A stretch of 64,000 nucleotides of DNA, from assembly GCF_010104355.1 (NCBI RefSeq), contig NZ_CP044972.1:2914001-2978000 (forward strand), in the 5' to 3' direction. The number at the start of each line of letters is the position of its first letter. Position 1 is the first letter of the stretch. The notes under the pieces were generated by a model, which saw only the letters and a list, made by a program, of their open reading frames with translations, was not told the origin of the DNA and made no database searches. Position numbers and translations under genes: made by a program. This stretch comes from Hydrogenophaga sp. PBL-H3 (lineage in GTDB: Bacteria > Pseudomonadota > Gammaproteobacteria > Burkholderiales > Burkholderiaceae_C). This document shows positions 19,063-28,166 of this stretch, one piece after another.

Positions 19063-19113
19063 GCGGCTGCACCGCTGGGTCGGCTGATGCCGGTCATCAC
19101 GACTGGCACGCCA

Positions 19114-19142
19114 AGCGTACTCCCGGGCCTCGTCGACAGCAA
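19114..19142 (-). promoter_or_regulatory. Possible minus-strand promoter for the small transcript
   Basis: On the minus strand TTGCTG (19137-19142) and TACGCT (19114-19119) are 17 bases apart. Both hexamers are imperfect. A start near 19107 would give a transcript of about 180 nt ending at the terminator 18927-18964. Confidence 0.3.
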
Positions 19143-19378
19143 GGCAAGTCGGTCGGATCGCCCATGAAGCTTTTCAATCACGGCTTGGAAGCCTATTCGG
19201 GAGGCTCGAAACCCTGTTTTGCGACATGAAAGGCAGGCGCCAGCCGACAAGCGGCAAATGCAACGCCGTCCGGTCAAAAGGCCTGCAGACACTGGCTTTC
19301 CTGCTAGAGAGCCGCTTGAACGGTCAATTGCAACGGATTGTTCATAACCAAAAGTAGCTTTGAACATCATCTTAAACA
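19143..19378. other. Intergenic stretch without recognisable features
   Basis: Part of the 713-base gap between the DUF748 gene and the lytic transglycosylase. It is less GC-rich than its neighbours towards 19,320-19,378. Frames that cross it have no family resemblance and no plausible start signals. No RNA fold or repeat was recognised. Confidence 0.5.
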
Positions 19379-19407
19379 TTGACTGGGTATTTATAACCCC
19401 CTAACAT
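19379..19407 (+). promoter_or_regulatory. Sigma-70-type promoter of the lytic transglycosylase
   Basis: TTGACT (19379-19384), a 17-base spacer and TAACAT (19402-19407): five of six and four of six consensus bases. The surrounding sequence is locally AT-rich. It lies about 150 bases before the ATG at 19556, leaving a long 5' leader. Confidence 0.6.
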
Positions 19408-19555
19408 CCGCCAACTTTGCCCGCCGAGGGTAAACCCCGAACGCTGCCCTCCCAGGCTAAGTTGATCGCCAGACCCATTTGTCCAGCCTTCAGCGGCGAC
19501 CTCACTCAGCCGAACCGACCCAAACATCGACCACGGCCATGAACGGAGCGACAAC

Positions 19556-20452
19556 ATGACAACCTTCACGACTGCGCCACACAAGAGCACCTCAGGTGTC
19601 GTGGCAGCCCTCAAGTCCACGCTGGGTGACACCTACCGTGGCTTTCTCGACATCACGCACAACAGCGTGGCCCTGCTGGGCACCCTGTTCGCCGTCGGCC
19701 TGATTGTGCTGAGCGCCCGGGCCGACTTGCGCCAGAGCGCCGAACAGCAACTGCTGGGCTGGCTGCTTCAACGCCAGGAGGCCACCCTGGAGGAAGCCTT
19801 GATCGCCGTGGAGCCGTCAGCCATTGACCGCGTGACTGCGGCGCATCCCGGAGACCTGCCCAAGCAGCAAGCCAACGTGACCTACTGGCTCAGTCGCAAG
19901 TACCGCGTGGCCCCCGAACCGCTCGGCGCTTTGGTGGCCGAAGCGTTCGAGATCGGCGAGAAAGCCAAGCTGGATCCGACGCTGATCCTGGCCGTGATGG
20001 CCGTGGAATCTCGCTTCAACCCATTCGCGCAGAGCCCGGTGGGTGCGCAGGGCCTCATGCAGGTGCTGACCCGCGTGCACACCGACAAGTACGAAGACTT
20101 CGGCGGACAGCTGGCCGCTTTTGATCCGGTTTCAAACTTGCGCGTGGGTGTGCGGGTGCTGCAGGACTGCATCAAGCGCGCCGGCTCGGTTGAAGGTGGC
20201 CTGCGCCTCTATGCCGGTGCGGTCACCAGCGATGGCGGCTGGTACATCGACAAGGTGATGTCCGAGCACATGCGCATCCAGAGCGTGGCCCTGGGCAAGC
20301 CGCTGCAGCGCTACGTTCCTCAGGCTCGCCCCACCAATGTGGTGGCGCCTGCCCTGACACCTGCTCCAGTCATCGCACCCGGCACCGAAATCGAGGCGGG
20401 TCCGGCAGCTCCTGCCGCCACGCCGCAGACCACACCCCTCGCGCAATCCTGA
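19556..20452 (+). CDS. Lytic transglycosylase, SLT domain
   Basis: A 298-aa protein. A hydrophobic segment at about 35-52 (SVALLGTLFAVGLIVLSA) is a membrane anchor or uncleaved signal. The goose-lysozyme-like SLT domain spans about 125-245, with AVMAVESRFNPFAQSPVGAQGLMQV. The Glu in AVES fits the single catalytic acid that cleaves MurNAc-GlcNAc bonds. The tail (about 255-298) is a Pro/Ala-rich, probably disordered segment. The start is supported by GGAG seven bases upstream. It is apparently monocistronic: a promoter lies upstream, and the glyA riboswitch leader follows. Confidence 0.92.
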   Translation: MTTFTTAPHKSTSGVVAALKSTLGDTYRGFLDITHNSVALLGTLFAVGLIVLSARADLRQSAEQQLLGWLLQRQEATLEEALIAVEPSAIDRVTAAHPGDLPKQQANVTYWLSRKYRVAPEPLGALVAEAFEIGEKAKLDPTLILAVMAVESRFNPFAQSPVGAQGLMQVLTRVHTDKYEDFGGQLAAFDPVSNLRVGVRVLQDCIKRAGSVEGGLRLYAGAVTSDGGWYIDKVMSEHMRIQSVALGKPLQRYVPQARPTNVVAPALTPAPVIAPGTEIEAGPAAPAATPQTTPLAQS

Positions 20453-20511
20453 TCGCCCGGGTTTTCCGACGTCGGGCAGTCAGTACCATGGCCCTGGGCT
20501 AAACTCGTCGA

Positions 20512-20682
20512 GTACGCAACTGGCGATAGGCGCGCAACCCACGGATCCGATCCGGGAGGTCTGCCGCTGACGTGGCCCCCCTGCCCGATCACACAAAACT
20601 TCGATCTGCGGCCGGGACAACCACTGGGAAGCGTGCCACCCCAGCTGATGCAGCGAGGGTGTTCAGCCGTTCGCCTGGGCAG
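20512..20682 (+). promoter_or_regulatory. ZTP (pfl) riboswitch in the glyA leader
   Basis: All conserved blocks of the pfl motif are present in order. P1 pairs GTACGC (20512-20517) with GCGTGC (20631-20636). AACTGGCG (20518-20525) follows P1. AACCACTGGGAAGCGTGCC precedes and includes the P1 3' strand. The 3' block GCCGTTCGCCTGGGCA ends at 20681; its CGCC can form the pseudoknot with GGCG of the first block. ZTP/ZMP accumulates when 10-formyl-THF is scarce, and this class is known to activate one-carbon genes, glyA among them. The P2 arm between the first and second block is about 90 nt. No intrinsic terminator is obvious, so control may be translational; the AGAAGGA ribosome site lies about 30 bases downstream. 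Confidence 0.88.
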
Positions 20683-20723
20683 CCCTTGTCAATGCACAAG
20701 GATTCACCTCTAGAAGGACTGCC

Positions 20724-21968
20724 ATGTTCGACCGCAACATTCTCATCGAGCAAACCGACCCTGAGCTGTTCGCAGCCATTCAAGCTGAAAACGCCCGTCA
20801 GGAACATCACATCGAGCTGATCGCCAGCGAGAACTACGCTTCGCCCGCGGTGATGGCCGCTCAGGGCACGCAGCTCACCAACAAATACGCCGAGGGCTAC
20901 CCCGGCAAGCGCTACTACGGCGGCTGCGAGTTCGTCGACATCGCCGAGCAACTGGCCATCGACCGCGTCAAACAGATCTTTGGCGCCGATGCGGCCAACG
21001 TGCAGCCCCACTGTGGCGCCTCGGCCAACGAGGCCGTGTTCCTCGCCTTCCTCAAACCCGGCGACACCATCATGGGCATGAGCCTGGCCGAAGGCGGTCA
21101 CCTCACCCACGGCATGGCGCTCAACATGAGCGGCAAGTGGTTCAACGTCGTCTCCTATGGTCTCAACGACAAGGAAGAAATCGATTACGACGCCATGGAG
21201 CGCAAGGCTCACGAGACAAAGCCCAAGCTCATCATTGCTGGCGCGTCGGCCTACAGCCTGCGAATCGATTTCGAGCGCTTCGCCAAAGTGGCCAAAGACG
21301 TGGGCGCGATCTTCATGGTCGACATGGCTCATTACGCCGGCCTGATCGCGGCCGGCATCTACCCGAACCCGGTGCCCCACGCCGACGTGGTCACGTCTAC
21401 CACCCACAAGAGCTTGCGCGGCCCACGCGGCGGCATCATCCTGATGAAGGCGCAACACGAGAAGGCCATCAACAGCGCCATCTTCCCTGGACTGCAAGGC
21501 GGCCCACTGATGCACGTGATTGCTGCCAAGGCGGTGGCCTTCAAGGAAGCACTGGCGCCCGAATTCAAGGTCTATCAGCAACAAGTGCTGACCAATGCCC
21601 GGATCGTTGCAGAAACACTGACGTCGCGCGGCCTGCGCATCATCAGTGGGCGGACCGAAAGCCACGTCATGCTGGTCGACTTGCGCGCCAAGGGCATCAC
21701 CGGCAAAGAGGCTGAGGCCGTGCTGGGCAGCGCACACATGACGATCAACAAGAATGCCATCCCCAACGATCCAGAAAAACCCATGGTCACCAGCGGCGTG
21801 CGCATCGGCACCCCAGCCATGACCACACGTGGATTCAAGGATGACGAGGCACGCATTACTGCCAACCTGATCGCCGATGTACTCGACAACCCGCGCGACC
21901 CCGCCAACATCGAAGCGGTTCGCGCCAAGGTCAATGCCCTGACCGCACGCTTCCCCGTTTACCGCTGA
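20724..21968 (+). CDS. glyA: Serine hydroxymethyltransferase
   Basis: A 414-aa PLP enzyme interconverting serine plus THF with glycine plus 5,10-methylene-THF, the main source of one-carbon units. Family hallmarks: [28 protein letters not shown], and the PLP lysine Lys229 in [12 protein letters not shown]. Full length. The start is backed by AGAAGGA spaced 6 bases from ATG. It is preceded by a ZTP riboswitch, which ties its expression to folate status. nrdR follows by 19 bases and is probably co-transcribed. Confidence 0.98.
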   Translation: MFDRNILIEQTDPELFAAIQAENARQEHHIELIASENYASPAVMAAQGTQLTNKYAEGYPGKRYYGGCEFVDIAEQLAIDRVKQIFGADAANVQPHCGASANEAVFLAFLKPGDTIMGMSLAEGGHLTHGMALNMSGKWFNVVSYGLNDKEEIDYDAMERKAHETKPKLIIAGASAYSLRIDFERFAKVAKDVGAIFMVDMAHYAGLIAAGIYPNPVPHADVVTSTTHKSLRGPRGGIILMKAQHEKAINSAIFPGLQGGPLMHVIAAKAVAFKEALAPEFKVYQQQVLTNARIVAETLTSRGLRIISGRTESHVMLVDLRAKGITGKEAEAVLGSAHMTINKNAIPNDPEKPMVTSGVRIGTPAMTTRGFKDDEARITANLIADVLDNPRDPANIEAVRAKVNALTARFPVYR

Positions 21969-21987
21969 CATCTCTGAGTCCGACCCG

Positions 21988-22437
21988 ATGAAATGCCCTT
22001 TCTGCGGTCACCTTGAAACCCAGGTTGTCGAGACCCGGGTATCGGAAGACGCGGACTTCATCCGGCGTCGGCGCCAATGCGGGCAATGCGAGAAGCGCTT
22101 CACCACCTACGAGCGGCCAGAGGTGAGCTTTCCGGCGGTGGTGAAGAAGGACGGGCGCAGGGTGGAGTACGCACCCGACAAGCTGCGTGCCTCCTTCGCC
22201 CTGGCATTGCGCAAACGCCCGGTGAGCACGGAGCAGGTCGATGCCGCCATTGAACGCATCGAAGAGAAGTTGCTCAACCTGGGTAACCGGGAGGTGGCAG
22301 CCAACCGCCTGGGCGAGATGGTGATGCGAGAACTCAAGAAGCTCGACAAGGTCGCCTATGTGCGCTTTGCCAGCGTGTACCGAAGCTTCGAGGACATCGA
22401 CGAGTTCCGAGCTCTGGTGGACGAAGTTCGGCGATAG
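21988..22437 (+). CDS. nrdR: Ribonucleotide reductase transcriptional repressor
   Basis: A 149-aa NrdR. It has an N-terminal zinc ribbon with Cys3, Cys6, Cys31 and Cys34, then an ATP-cone domain (about 49-139) that senses ATP/dATP, repressing ribonucleotide reductase genes. It closely fits the family length. The glyA-nrdR pairing is common in Proteobacteria. No NrdR box was found near it in this window. A bidirectional terminator follows. Confidence 0.97.
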   Translation: MKCPFCGHLETQVVETRVSEDADFIRRRRQCGQCEKRFTTYERPEVSFPAVVKKDGRRVEYAPDKLRASFALALRKRPVSTEQVDAAIERIEEKLLNLGNREVAANRLGEMVMRELKKLDKVAYVRFASVYRSFEDIDEFRALVDEVRR

Positions 22438-22451
22438 GCCGTCCACTGAAA

Positions 22452-22490
22452 AGGGGCAAGGACTGATGAAGTCCTTGCCCCTGTTTCTTT
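22452..22490. terminator. Bidirectional terminator between nrdR and pilY1
   Basis: A perfect 13-bp stem, AGGGGCAAGGACT (22452-22464) with AGTCCTTGCCCCT (22470-22482), and a GATGA loop. The plus strand continues into TGTTTCTTTC. The minus strand has TTTTC immediately after the stem. It can therefore end both the nrdR transcript and the convergent pil operon. Confidence 0.9.
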
Positions 22491-22508
22491 CAACGTGGCC
22501 TTGAGACG

Positions 22509-25500
22509 CTACCGCACGAACCAGTATGTGCGCCGCGGATTCTTTTGCACGCTCTTCACTGGCGGGCAGTTACCCACGGCCGAGCGGCAATCAGCCCCAT
22601 CGCTGCCTTCGCCGCCCCCCTTCGATCCAGGTCCGTCATCAGTGCGATCACCTGAAGGCTTGTTGGGGTCCCCACCCGCACAACCAATGCAGAACAGCTT
22701 GGTGACAGAGGTTGGATCTTTGCCTGGTTCGGTTGGGGGAATGGTGATCGTGACAAGACCCGACGTTGGGGAAGGGGGCAAACCACCGCCGTCATACACC
22801 AGGGAGCTGAGCGCACCAGTGAAAGGATCAAGCGCATAGCCTCGCGCAAGGCCCAGGTTGGAGCTGCAAGAACTGGAACTTGCCGCTGTGGGCCGGTTGG
22901 TACCGAAATAGGTCGTTCCGCGCACAGTCGTTGGCGCGTTCACCACTTTCTCACCCGTGCTGAAGGTGAAGTAAAAACCGCCGTCGGACGTATCGCGGGT
23001 GTAGCGAGAAGAAGCCGTCGCCAGCGAATCCAATGCCGCCTCGGTCATCGGCAGCGCGGGTGCAGCGGCCGCCTTGGTCGCCACACTCATGCCTGTCGCC
23101 GTGTCCGCGAGCATGTAGAAGCGGTTCCTGACGAACAGGGAGGATGACGTGTCCGAAACCGCCTGCAGCGGGTGTTCACGATCGCCTGAACCCAGCAGTA
23201 CGGCATCGAACGATCCTGCTGCGCCCGTGGCACCCACCGAGATCACCGATGGGGGGAAGAAGAACTTGCGCGGCGTGGTGCCGCTGGCGCACACACCGGC
23301 ATCACAACCCAATGCCGCGAGCTTGGTGACCTCCCACTTCGTGGTGTCAGCATCGTTGATGTCGACACGCCAGACATTGCCACCCGTGTCGGCGGCGTAA
23401 AGCCGGTCGACACGACCATCGTTGTTGCGGTCAACGAAGCTGAGGTCGGCTGGGAAGGACCAGTTCATGTTGGACACTTCTTTGCAGTTGCTCAGAGTGC
23501 CGCAGCTCTTCTGGGCGCTCCAGATGCGCGCACCCGTCAATGCGTTGACCACATAGATACCACGGCCCATGGTGTTGGCCTTTGGCGGCTCTGCGTCTTC
23601 ACCCAGCGGATTGCCGCTGGCGTCGTAACCACCGGAGTAGCCGCCGCCGAACACCAGCACCGGGCGGGAGAGTGTGGCGCTGCCACCGGTAGCGCTGAAT
23701 GGGAGGTTGGTCAGGGCCAGTCGCGGGCGGGACCAGGTTTCACCCAGTTCACCAAACGCCGCATTTTCATTGCTGATGTGCCACAGAACTTTGGGAGCCA
23801 CCGGATCGGCCACGTCGATCGCGTACATCGACCGGCCACCGCGCCGCATCGTGACATAAAGGATGGCCTCGTTGGTGGTCCGACCGTCTGCTTTGAGCGT
23901 CTGGTAGAGACCGGTCGAGCCATCGAAGAAATAGTCCTTCGGTTTGGACGTCGCCGCTCCTGCCGTGGAGAACTTGAGGTCGGGATCGTTTTCACGCAGT
24001 CGATTGATCTTCTTGAAATGCTCGGGTGCCACCAGCCCCCACAGTTCACCACCCGGAGGTGTGGTGCCAATGGCTTGGGTCTGGCTGCCGTTGACGGCAC
24101 GGTAGACACCGTCGTTGGCTCCGTAGAACACCACCGTGCCGCGCGTGTCGCCATAGTTGATCACCACTGGCCGCGAGTGGATCACGTCGCCATGCACAGA
24201 AGGCCTGACCGTGACCGGGGTGCCAGGACCGGCTTCATCAAGCGCTTTGTTGTCCTGGCCCGCCAGCCAGTTGATCACCGTGTCGCCGGCAAGCAGTCCA
24301 ACGCCGAGCACCGAGTCGGTGATCAGAGCATTGCCAGCCGAGAATGCATTGACGGACGCTGTCAGGTCGCTTGAAGCAGAAGCCGGGCACAAGGCGGCAG
24401 TGATACCGGGAATGGCGGGACAGTAGGTGTAGAGCTTGCGGGGACCGGACGCCGTCGCCGAATAGTTCGTGGAAGTCAAGCTCTTGTTACGCATCACCTG
24501 CGCTGCACCGCCCTTCTCCACGAATTCACCGTCCGGGTAGTCAAACGCGCCGCCAGCGCCCTTGGGGTCATTCACGAAGAAACCAGGGGCAGCATCGAGC
24601 TTGGTCCAGAAGCTGACCGCCGAGGGTGAGATGAAGCCCGTGCCAGAGGCACTGAGTGCTTCGTTACCCAGCGCATCACCGAGCTTCAACGTAGCCTTGT
24701 TGGGGTCTGGTTTTGTGGGATCCGGATAGTCCAGAATGAACTGGAATTGTTTGAGGTTGCCCACCCAGCGCGGATCACCGTCGCCGTCCGGGCGGAACAT
24801 GCCCAGGAAAATCTGGTTTTCAAAAGTGCCTTGCGCATTCACGCTCACCGGCAGGCTGGCCGACGAGAACACACTGTTGACCGCCTGCACTTCGGTCAGG
24901 ATCGCGTCAAACGCGGCTTTGAGCTGCGTGTAGTCGGTGGTGGGAAAGTACTTGCCGCCACCCACCTTGGCCGTGCTGGTCAGCAGGGCCGGGTAGTCTG
25001 GCGTGCACTGTGGCCCCATGAAGCCGACGGTGTAGGACGTGATGCCTTGCTTTTCATCGAAGCCGGAGTAGAGGTCCGTCTGGAACATGTAGCGAGCCCA
25101 TTCGTCGGCATACAGCCCCGAACCTTCGTTGTGCGTGCCGGCCTTGTAAATGCCGCAGGAAAATGTGCTCGTTCCGTAGGACGTCTCTGGTATGACGATG
25201 TTTTTCTTGAGCGCGTCGGTGATGCCCGGTGCAGCCGCCAACGTGCTGATGTGCGGCGGGTTGCCGCCGTCGCCAGGCTTGTCGTTGGCGCCGGTTGCGT
25301 TGCCAATGAAGACCACAAAGTTTCGCTGGCAACCAGGCGCGACGCCCGCATATTTTCGACCGGACATGCCAGTCTGACCCGCGTAATAGGCCCACGACTC
25401 CTGCATGGCCTGGCCGGTGCGCGCCGTGTTGGATTTGATGTTGTAACCACTGGCGCTGCAGCCGCTGGTGCACCACGATCGGATCCATTTGAGGAGATCG

Positions 25501-25910
25501 GTCTTGGTCGATGCGTTGACCGCTGTCAAAGGTTGGGCCAGGCAACCCCCGATGTTGGCATTGCAGTACTCACCGTACCGATCCCGCATGCCGTTGGAGT
25601 TGAAGATCATCAAGCCGAGGTTGACGGAGTCGTCCTTGAGTCCATAAACGATGTTGTAGAACGCGCACTGCTGAATACCACCGACCGAGTTGCCCAGCGA
25701 TGGCGCCGTACCGTCATCGAGGTACTTGCAGGTATTGGCGGCAGACGCCTCGAACGCAGCCGAGTTGTCAAACACGAACAGCAGGTTGGGTGCACCTCCG
25801 GTGGTGCCACCCACGTAGATGTCGATGTCCTCGGAAAAGCCGACTGTCGGAATCACGGTGATGGCGAGCACCGCTGCCATCGACAGCACCAGTTTGTGTA
25901 GGAATTTCAT
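22509..25910 (-). CDS. pilY1: PilY1/PilC type IV pilus tip adhesin
   Basis: A 1133-aa exported protein with a signal peptide (about 1-26, ending VGFSE). The N-terminal half (about 30-400) looks vWA-like, starting GGAPNLLFVFDNSAAF. The C-terminal half (about 560-1000) is the PilY1 beta-propeller. The propeller's calcium loop is intact: DRNNDGRVD at residues 827-835, followed by RLYAADTGGNVWRVD. PilY1 caps the pilus with the minor pilins and is needed for assembly, twitching and adhesion in other bacteria. Last gene of the minor-pilin operon, 35 bases after pilX. Confidence 0.94.
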   Translation of the reverse strand: MKFLHKLVLSMAAVLAITVIPTVGFSEDIDIYVGGTTGGAPNLLFVFDNSAAFEASAANTCKYLDDGTAPSLGNSVGGIQQCAFYNIVYGLKDDSVNLGLMIFNSNGMRDRYGEYCNANIGGCLAQPLTAVNASTKTDLLKWIRSWCTSGCSASGYNIKSNTARTGQAMQESWAYYAGQTGMSGRKYAGVAPGCQRNFVVFIGNATGANDKPGDGGNPPHISTLAAAPGITDALKKNIVIPETSYGTSTFSCGIYKAGTHNEGSGLYADEWARYMFQTDLYSGFDEKQGITSYTVGFMGPQCTPDYPALLTSTAKVGGGKYFPTTDYTQLKAAFDAILTEVQAVNSVFSSASLPVSVNAQGTFENQIFLGMFRPDGDGDPRWVGNLKQFQFILDYPDPTKPDPNKATLKLGDALGNEALSASGTGFISPSAVSFWTKLDAAPGFFVNDPKGAGGAFDYPDGEFVEKGGAAQVMRNKSLTSTNYSATASGPRKLYTYCPAIPGITAALCPASASSDLTASVNAFSAGNALITDSVLGVGLLAGDTVINWLAGQDNKALDEAGPGTPVTVRPSVHGDVIHSRPVVINYGDTRGTVVFYGANDGVYRAVNGSQTQAIGTTPPGGELWGLVAPEHFKKINRLRENDPDLKFSTAGAATSKPKDYFFDGSTGLYQTLKADGRTTNEAILYVTMRRGGRSMYAIDVADPVAPKVLWHISNENAAFGELGETWSRPRLALTNLPFSATGGSATLSRPVLVFGGGYSGGYDASGNPLGEDAEPPKANTMGRGIYVVNALTGARIWSAQKSCGTLSNCKEVSNMNWSFPADLSFVDRNNDGRVDRLYAADTGGNVWRVDINDADTTKWEVTKLAALGCDAGVCASGTTPRKFFFPPSVISVGATGAAGSFDAVLLGSGDREHPLQAVSDTSSSLFVRNRFYMLADTATGMSVATKAAAAPALPMTEAALDSLATASSRYTRDTSDGGFYFTFSTGEKVVNAPTTVRGTTYFGTNRPTAASSSSCSSNLGLARGYALDPFTGALSSLVYDGGGLPPSPTSGLVTITIPPTEPGKDPTSVTKLFCIGCAGGDPNKPSGDRTDDGPGSKGGGEGSDGADCRSAVGNCPPVKSVQKNPRRTYWFVR

Positions 25911-25945
25911 GGTGGTTTCCCTGTTTCTTCAATTCTGTGGTGCGT

Positions 25946-26482
25946 TCAATTGCACGCAACCTGGGCAGGCACGCGCACCGACAACCCTTGAACCATCGTG
26001 AGCGAGGCACCTGTGGAGGCATCGTTGACCGAGACCTCCAAATCCCACTGCTGGCGGTTGCAGGCGGACAGCTTGCCAATGGGCGTGCCGTCGGGCTTGT
26101 AGGCGAAGTCAGAGTCGGCCGACTCAAAACACGGGATGTCGGCAGCGCTGGCTGTGTTGAGTTCCTGGTTCAAGACCGGCACGCTGATCTTGCAGGCTGG
26201 TTTGACAACCGCCACCGGGTAGCTCTGGCTACCCGTCACCACAGATAGCGCCGCCTTGGCCTGAATCGCGTCGAGGTTCTCTGCAACATTGATCTCCTCG
26301 ATCAGGTTTTCAATCGTGGTCTGCGCCGCCGTGGTGGCTTCGGTCTGCACCTGCGCATTGCCCGCAATCTTCAGGTTGACCACCCCGAAGCGAATGGCTG
26401 ACACCGCCACCAGCGTGATCAGCACCAGCATGATGAGACTCACCACAAGAGTGCTCCCCTTTTGCTCACAACGGGCCTTCAT
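25946..26482 (-). CDS. pilX: Type IV pilus assembly protein PilX
   Basis: A 178-aa minor pilin. After a short basic leader (MKARCEQKG) comes the pilin-like hydrophobic helix STLVVSLIMLVLITLVAV. The PilD site is G|S and the usual Glu at +5 is Val, as in many PilX proteins. A PilX C-terminal domain follows. Position between pilW and pilY1 supports the call. The start overlaps the pilW stop (ATGA). Confidence 0.88.
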   Translation of the reverse strand: MKARCEQKGSTLVVSLIMLVLITLVAVSAIRFGVVNLKIAGNAQVQTEATTAAQTTIENLIEEINVAENLDAIQAKAALSVVTGSQSYPVAVVKPACKISVPVLNQELNTASAADIPCFESADSDFAYKPDGTPIGKLSACNRQQWDLEVSVNDASTGASLTMVQGLSVRVPAQVACN

Positions 26483-27558
26483 GGCTCTCTCCTGCCGCTG
26501 GGGTTGACGACTCTGACCAACTGCGAAAACACATGCCGTTTGAAGGCGTCCCCTGTCGCGGCAGTATTGCCGGCCAGTCCCAGGTTGTAGACCTTGCCGT
26601 CCTGGTACCCGGCCTCCGGGTCCAGGCTGCGAGCCAGAAGGTGAATACGCACGGCCACCACATTCGTCCAGTCTTCAGCGGTCATGGCCACTGCGCCGTT
26701 TGACACAGTGCCCTCCGTGAACAGGTCGGCACTGCCATCGATGGCGCCTGGCGCCGCTGGCAGCAAGACATCCAGGCCATAGTCGATCTGCATGTTTTCG
26801 ATACCTTCAACCAAGGCTACCGTGTTGAACGTACGTGCACCGCCGGTCACCGTTATTTCGAGGCGCTTGAGCGTCGGAATGGTGTCGTCGCCAGCACCAC
26901 ACACACCGTCGGCCCCAGGGTCGCTGCACGTGCTGACGAAGTAGATGTGCGTGATGTAGCGCCGCAGCGGTGAGACTGTGAGACCGTCCTTGAGCCGAAG
27001 GTCGAAAGTAGCTGAAGGCGCTTGGTTGAATCGGTAATTGAAAACGGTTGACAGGGGCGCAATCACGCCAGTTTGCAAGTACACATGACCTGCCTGCGCT
27101 GCGCCCAGCGCCACCGGCGCAACATCAGCGCGGCGCACCACGACGATGTCGGTGCCCGCACGGTGGTTGGTCACGCAAGCGGGGACCGCCGCACCTGCGG
27201 GATTGTTGAACCCCTGCAGTTGCAAAGGCATGGCGCTCTCGAGTTCTGCGACCGTGAGCAGGCAGGGATTGGGAACGGCGGCCGGAGCGGCCGGAGGGAC
27301 GGTCAACTCACCCAGATAGCCCGCCAGCTGGATGTCCTTGGAAAGGACAAACATGGCATAGCGACCGTTTTCAATCAGTTTTCCGGTGTTGTCGATCGAA
27401 CGGCGCGCACCGCTCTGCTGAGAAAACAACGTGGCAAGGCCCACAACGAGAAAAAGACCGATCGCGATGGAAACCATAAGCTCGATCAAGGTGACGCCAT
27501 GTTGGCCGCGGCGGATCGGATTTTGTTGCTTCATGGGTGGCTCTGCTTGAGAACTCAT
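26479..27558 (-). CDS. pilW: Type IV pilus assembly protein PilW
   Basis: A 359-aa minor pilin with a canonical prepilin motif HG|VTLIELMVSIAIGLFLV, including Glu at +5, cleaved and N-methylated by PilD. The large C-terminal domain is typical for PilW. The ATG at 27558 overlaps the pilV stop; an internal ATG eight codons later (MKQQNPIRR) gives the shorter, more usual leader. Confidence 0.9.
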   Translation of the reverse strand: MSSQAEPPMKQQNPIRRGQHGVTLIELMVSIAIGLFLVVGLATLFSQQSGARRSIDNTGKLIENGRYAMFVLSKDIQLAGYLGELTVPPAAPAAVPNPCLLTVAELESAMPLQLQGFNNPAGAAVPACVTNHRAGTDIVVVRRADVAPVALGAAQAGHVYLQTGVIAPLSTVFNYRFNQAPSATFDLRLKDGLTVSPLRRYITHIYFVSTCSDPGADGVCGAGDDTIPTLKRLEITVTGGARTFNTVALVEGIENMQIDYGLDVLLPAAPGAIDGSADLFTEGTVSNGAVAMTAEDWTNVVAVRIHLLARSLDPEAGYQDGKVYNLGLAGNTAATGDAFKRHVFSQLVRVVNPSGRREP

Positions 27559-28166
27559 GGGCCTGCAAATGCAAAATCAGCCATCTTGACAGTGACGCTC
27601 ACCGCTCGGCGCTGACTGTCTGCTCCAAACTCGCCACTCGCGCAAGGCACTGCGGCTGGCGGCGCGGCGATTTGATCTCGGCCCTGCCACGCCACACTGA
27701 TTTGGTAAGTGTTGGGTACGCCAGGCACCGAGGTAATGCAGCCTCTGGCGCCAAGCGCGGCACCCACGTTGGCGCCACCCAGTGCCTCATTTGCACCGAG
27801 CAGCAGGTCGCGCCACTCGGCCATGTCGGCCTGCGCTCGCGCAATCTGAGTGGCAGTGCCGGTACCACAACCAGGAACGGCCGCCCCACCGGTACCCAGG
27901 AAAGGTGAGATTCCCGTAGCTTGATCGGTGAGGGCATAGCAGGAAGCCGACGCACGATTGGTATTCATCCGGTCGGCCATGTCTTGCAGGATTCCCAATG
28001 CCTGCACACGCTCGTACGACTCCACTTGTGCCCTCTGGCTTTGCAGCATGACTCCTACCAGCCCAAGCAGGCCAATCATCAGAATTACCAAAGTCGTCAT
28101 GACTTCGATAAGACTGCTCCCTCGGACTCGACGCCGTCTGGACTTCTGAAGTTTGATCAAGGACAT
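27555..28166 (-). CDS. pilV: Type IV pilus minor pilin PilV
   Basis: About 203 aa from the ATG at 28166. A very basic leader (KSRRRRVRG) precedes SSLIEVMTTLVILMIGLLGLVGVML, a class III prepilin helix with Glu at +5. The C-terminal part has two Cys pairs. The start overlaps the end of fimT by ten bases. Gene order fimT-pilV-pilW-pilX-pilY1 is the standard minor-pilin cluster that primes pilus assembly. Confidence 0.88.
   Translation of the reverse strand: MSLIKLQKSRRRRVRGSSLIEVMTTLVILMIGLLGLVGVMLQSQRAQVESYERVQALGILQDMADRMNTNRASASCYALTDQATGISPFLGTGGAAVPGCGTGTATQIARAQADMAEWRDLLLGANEALGGANVGAALGARGCITSVPGVPNTYQISVAWQGRDQIAAPPAAVPCASGEFGADSQRRAVSVTVKMADFAFAGP

Noticed and set aside
18975..19110. 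Possible 6S RNA or tmRNA in the gap before the transglycosylase
   Set aside because: The size would fit 6S, but the two ends do not pair into the expected long hairpin with a central bubble, and no tmRNA tRNA-like end is present.
19059..19379. 106-codon minus-strand frame beginning MFKMMFKATFGYEQ
   Set aside because: No ribosome site and no recognisable domain. It overlaps the small ORF/promoter candidates, and codon pattern is unlike neighbouring genes. Left as non-coding.
20589..21971. 460-codon minus-strand frame over glyA
   Set aside because: The plus strand encodes an unmistakable serine hydroxymethyltransferase with a riboswitch; the antisense frame has no motif.
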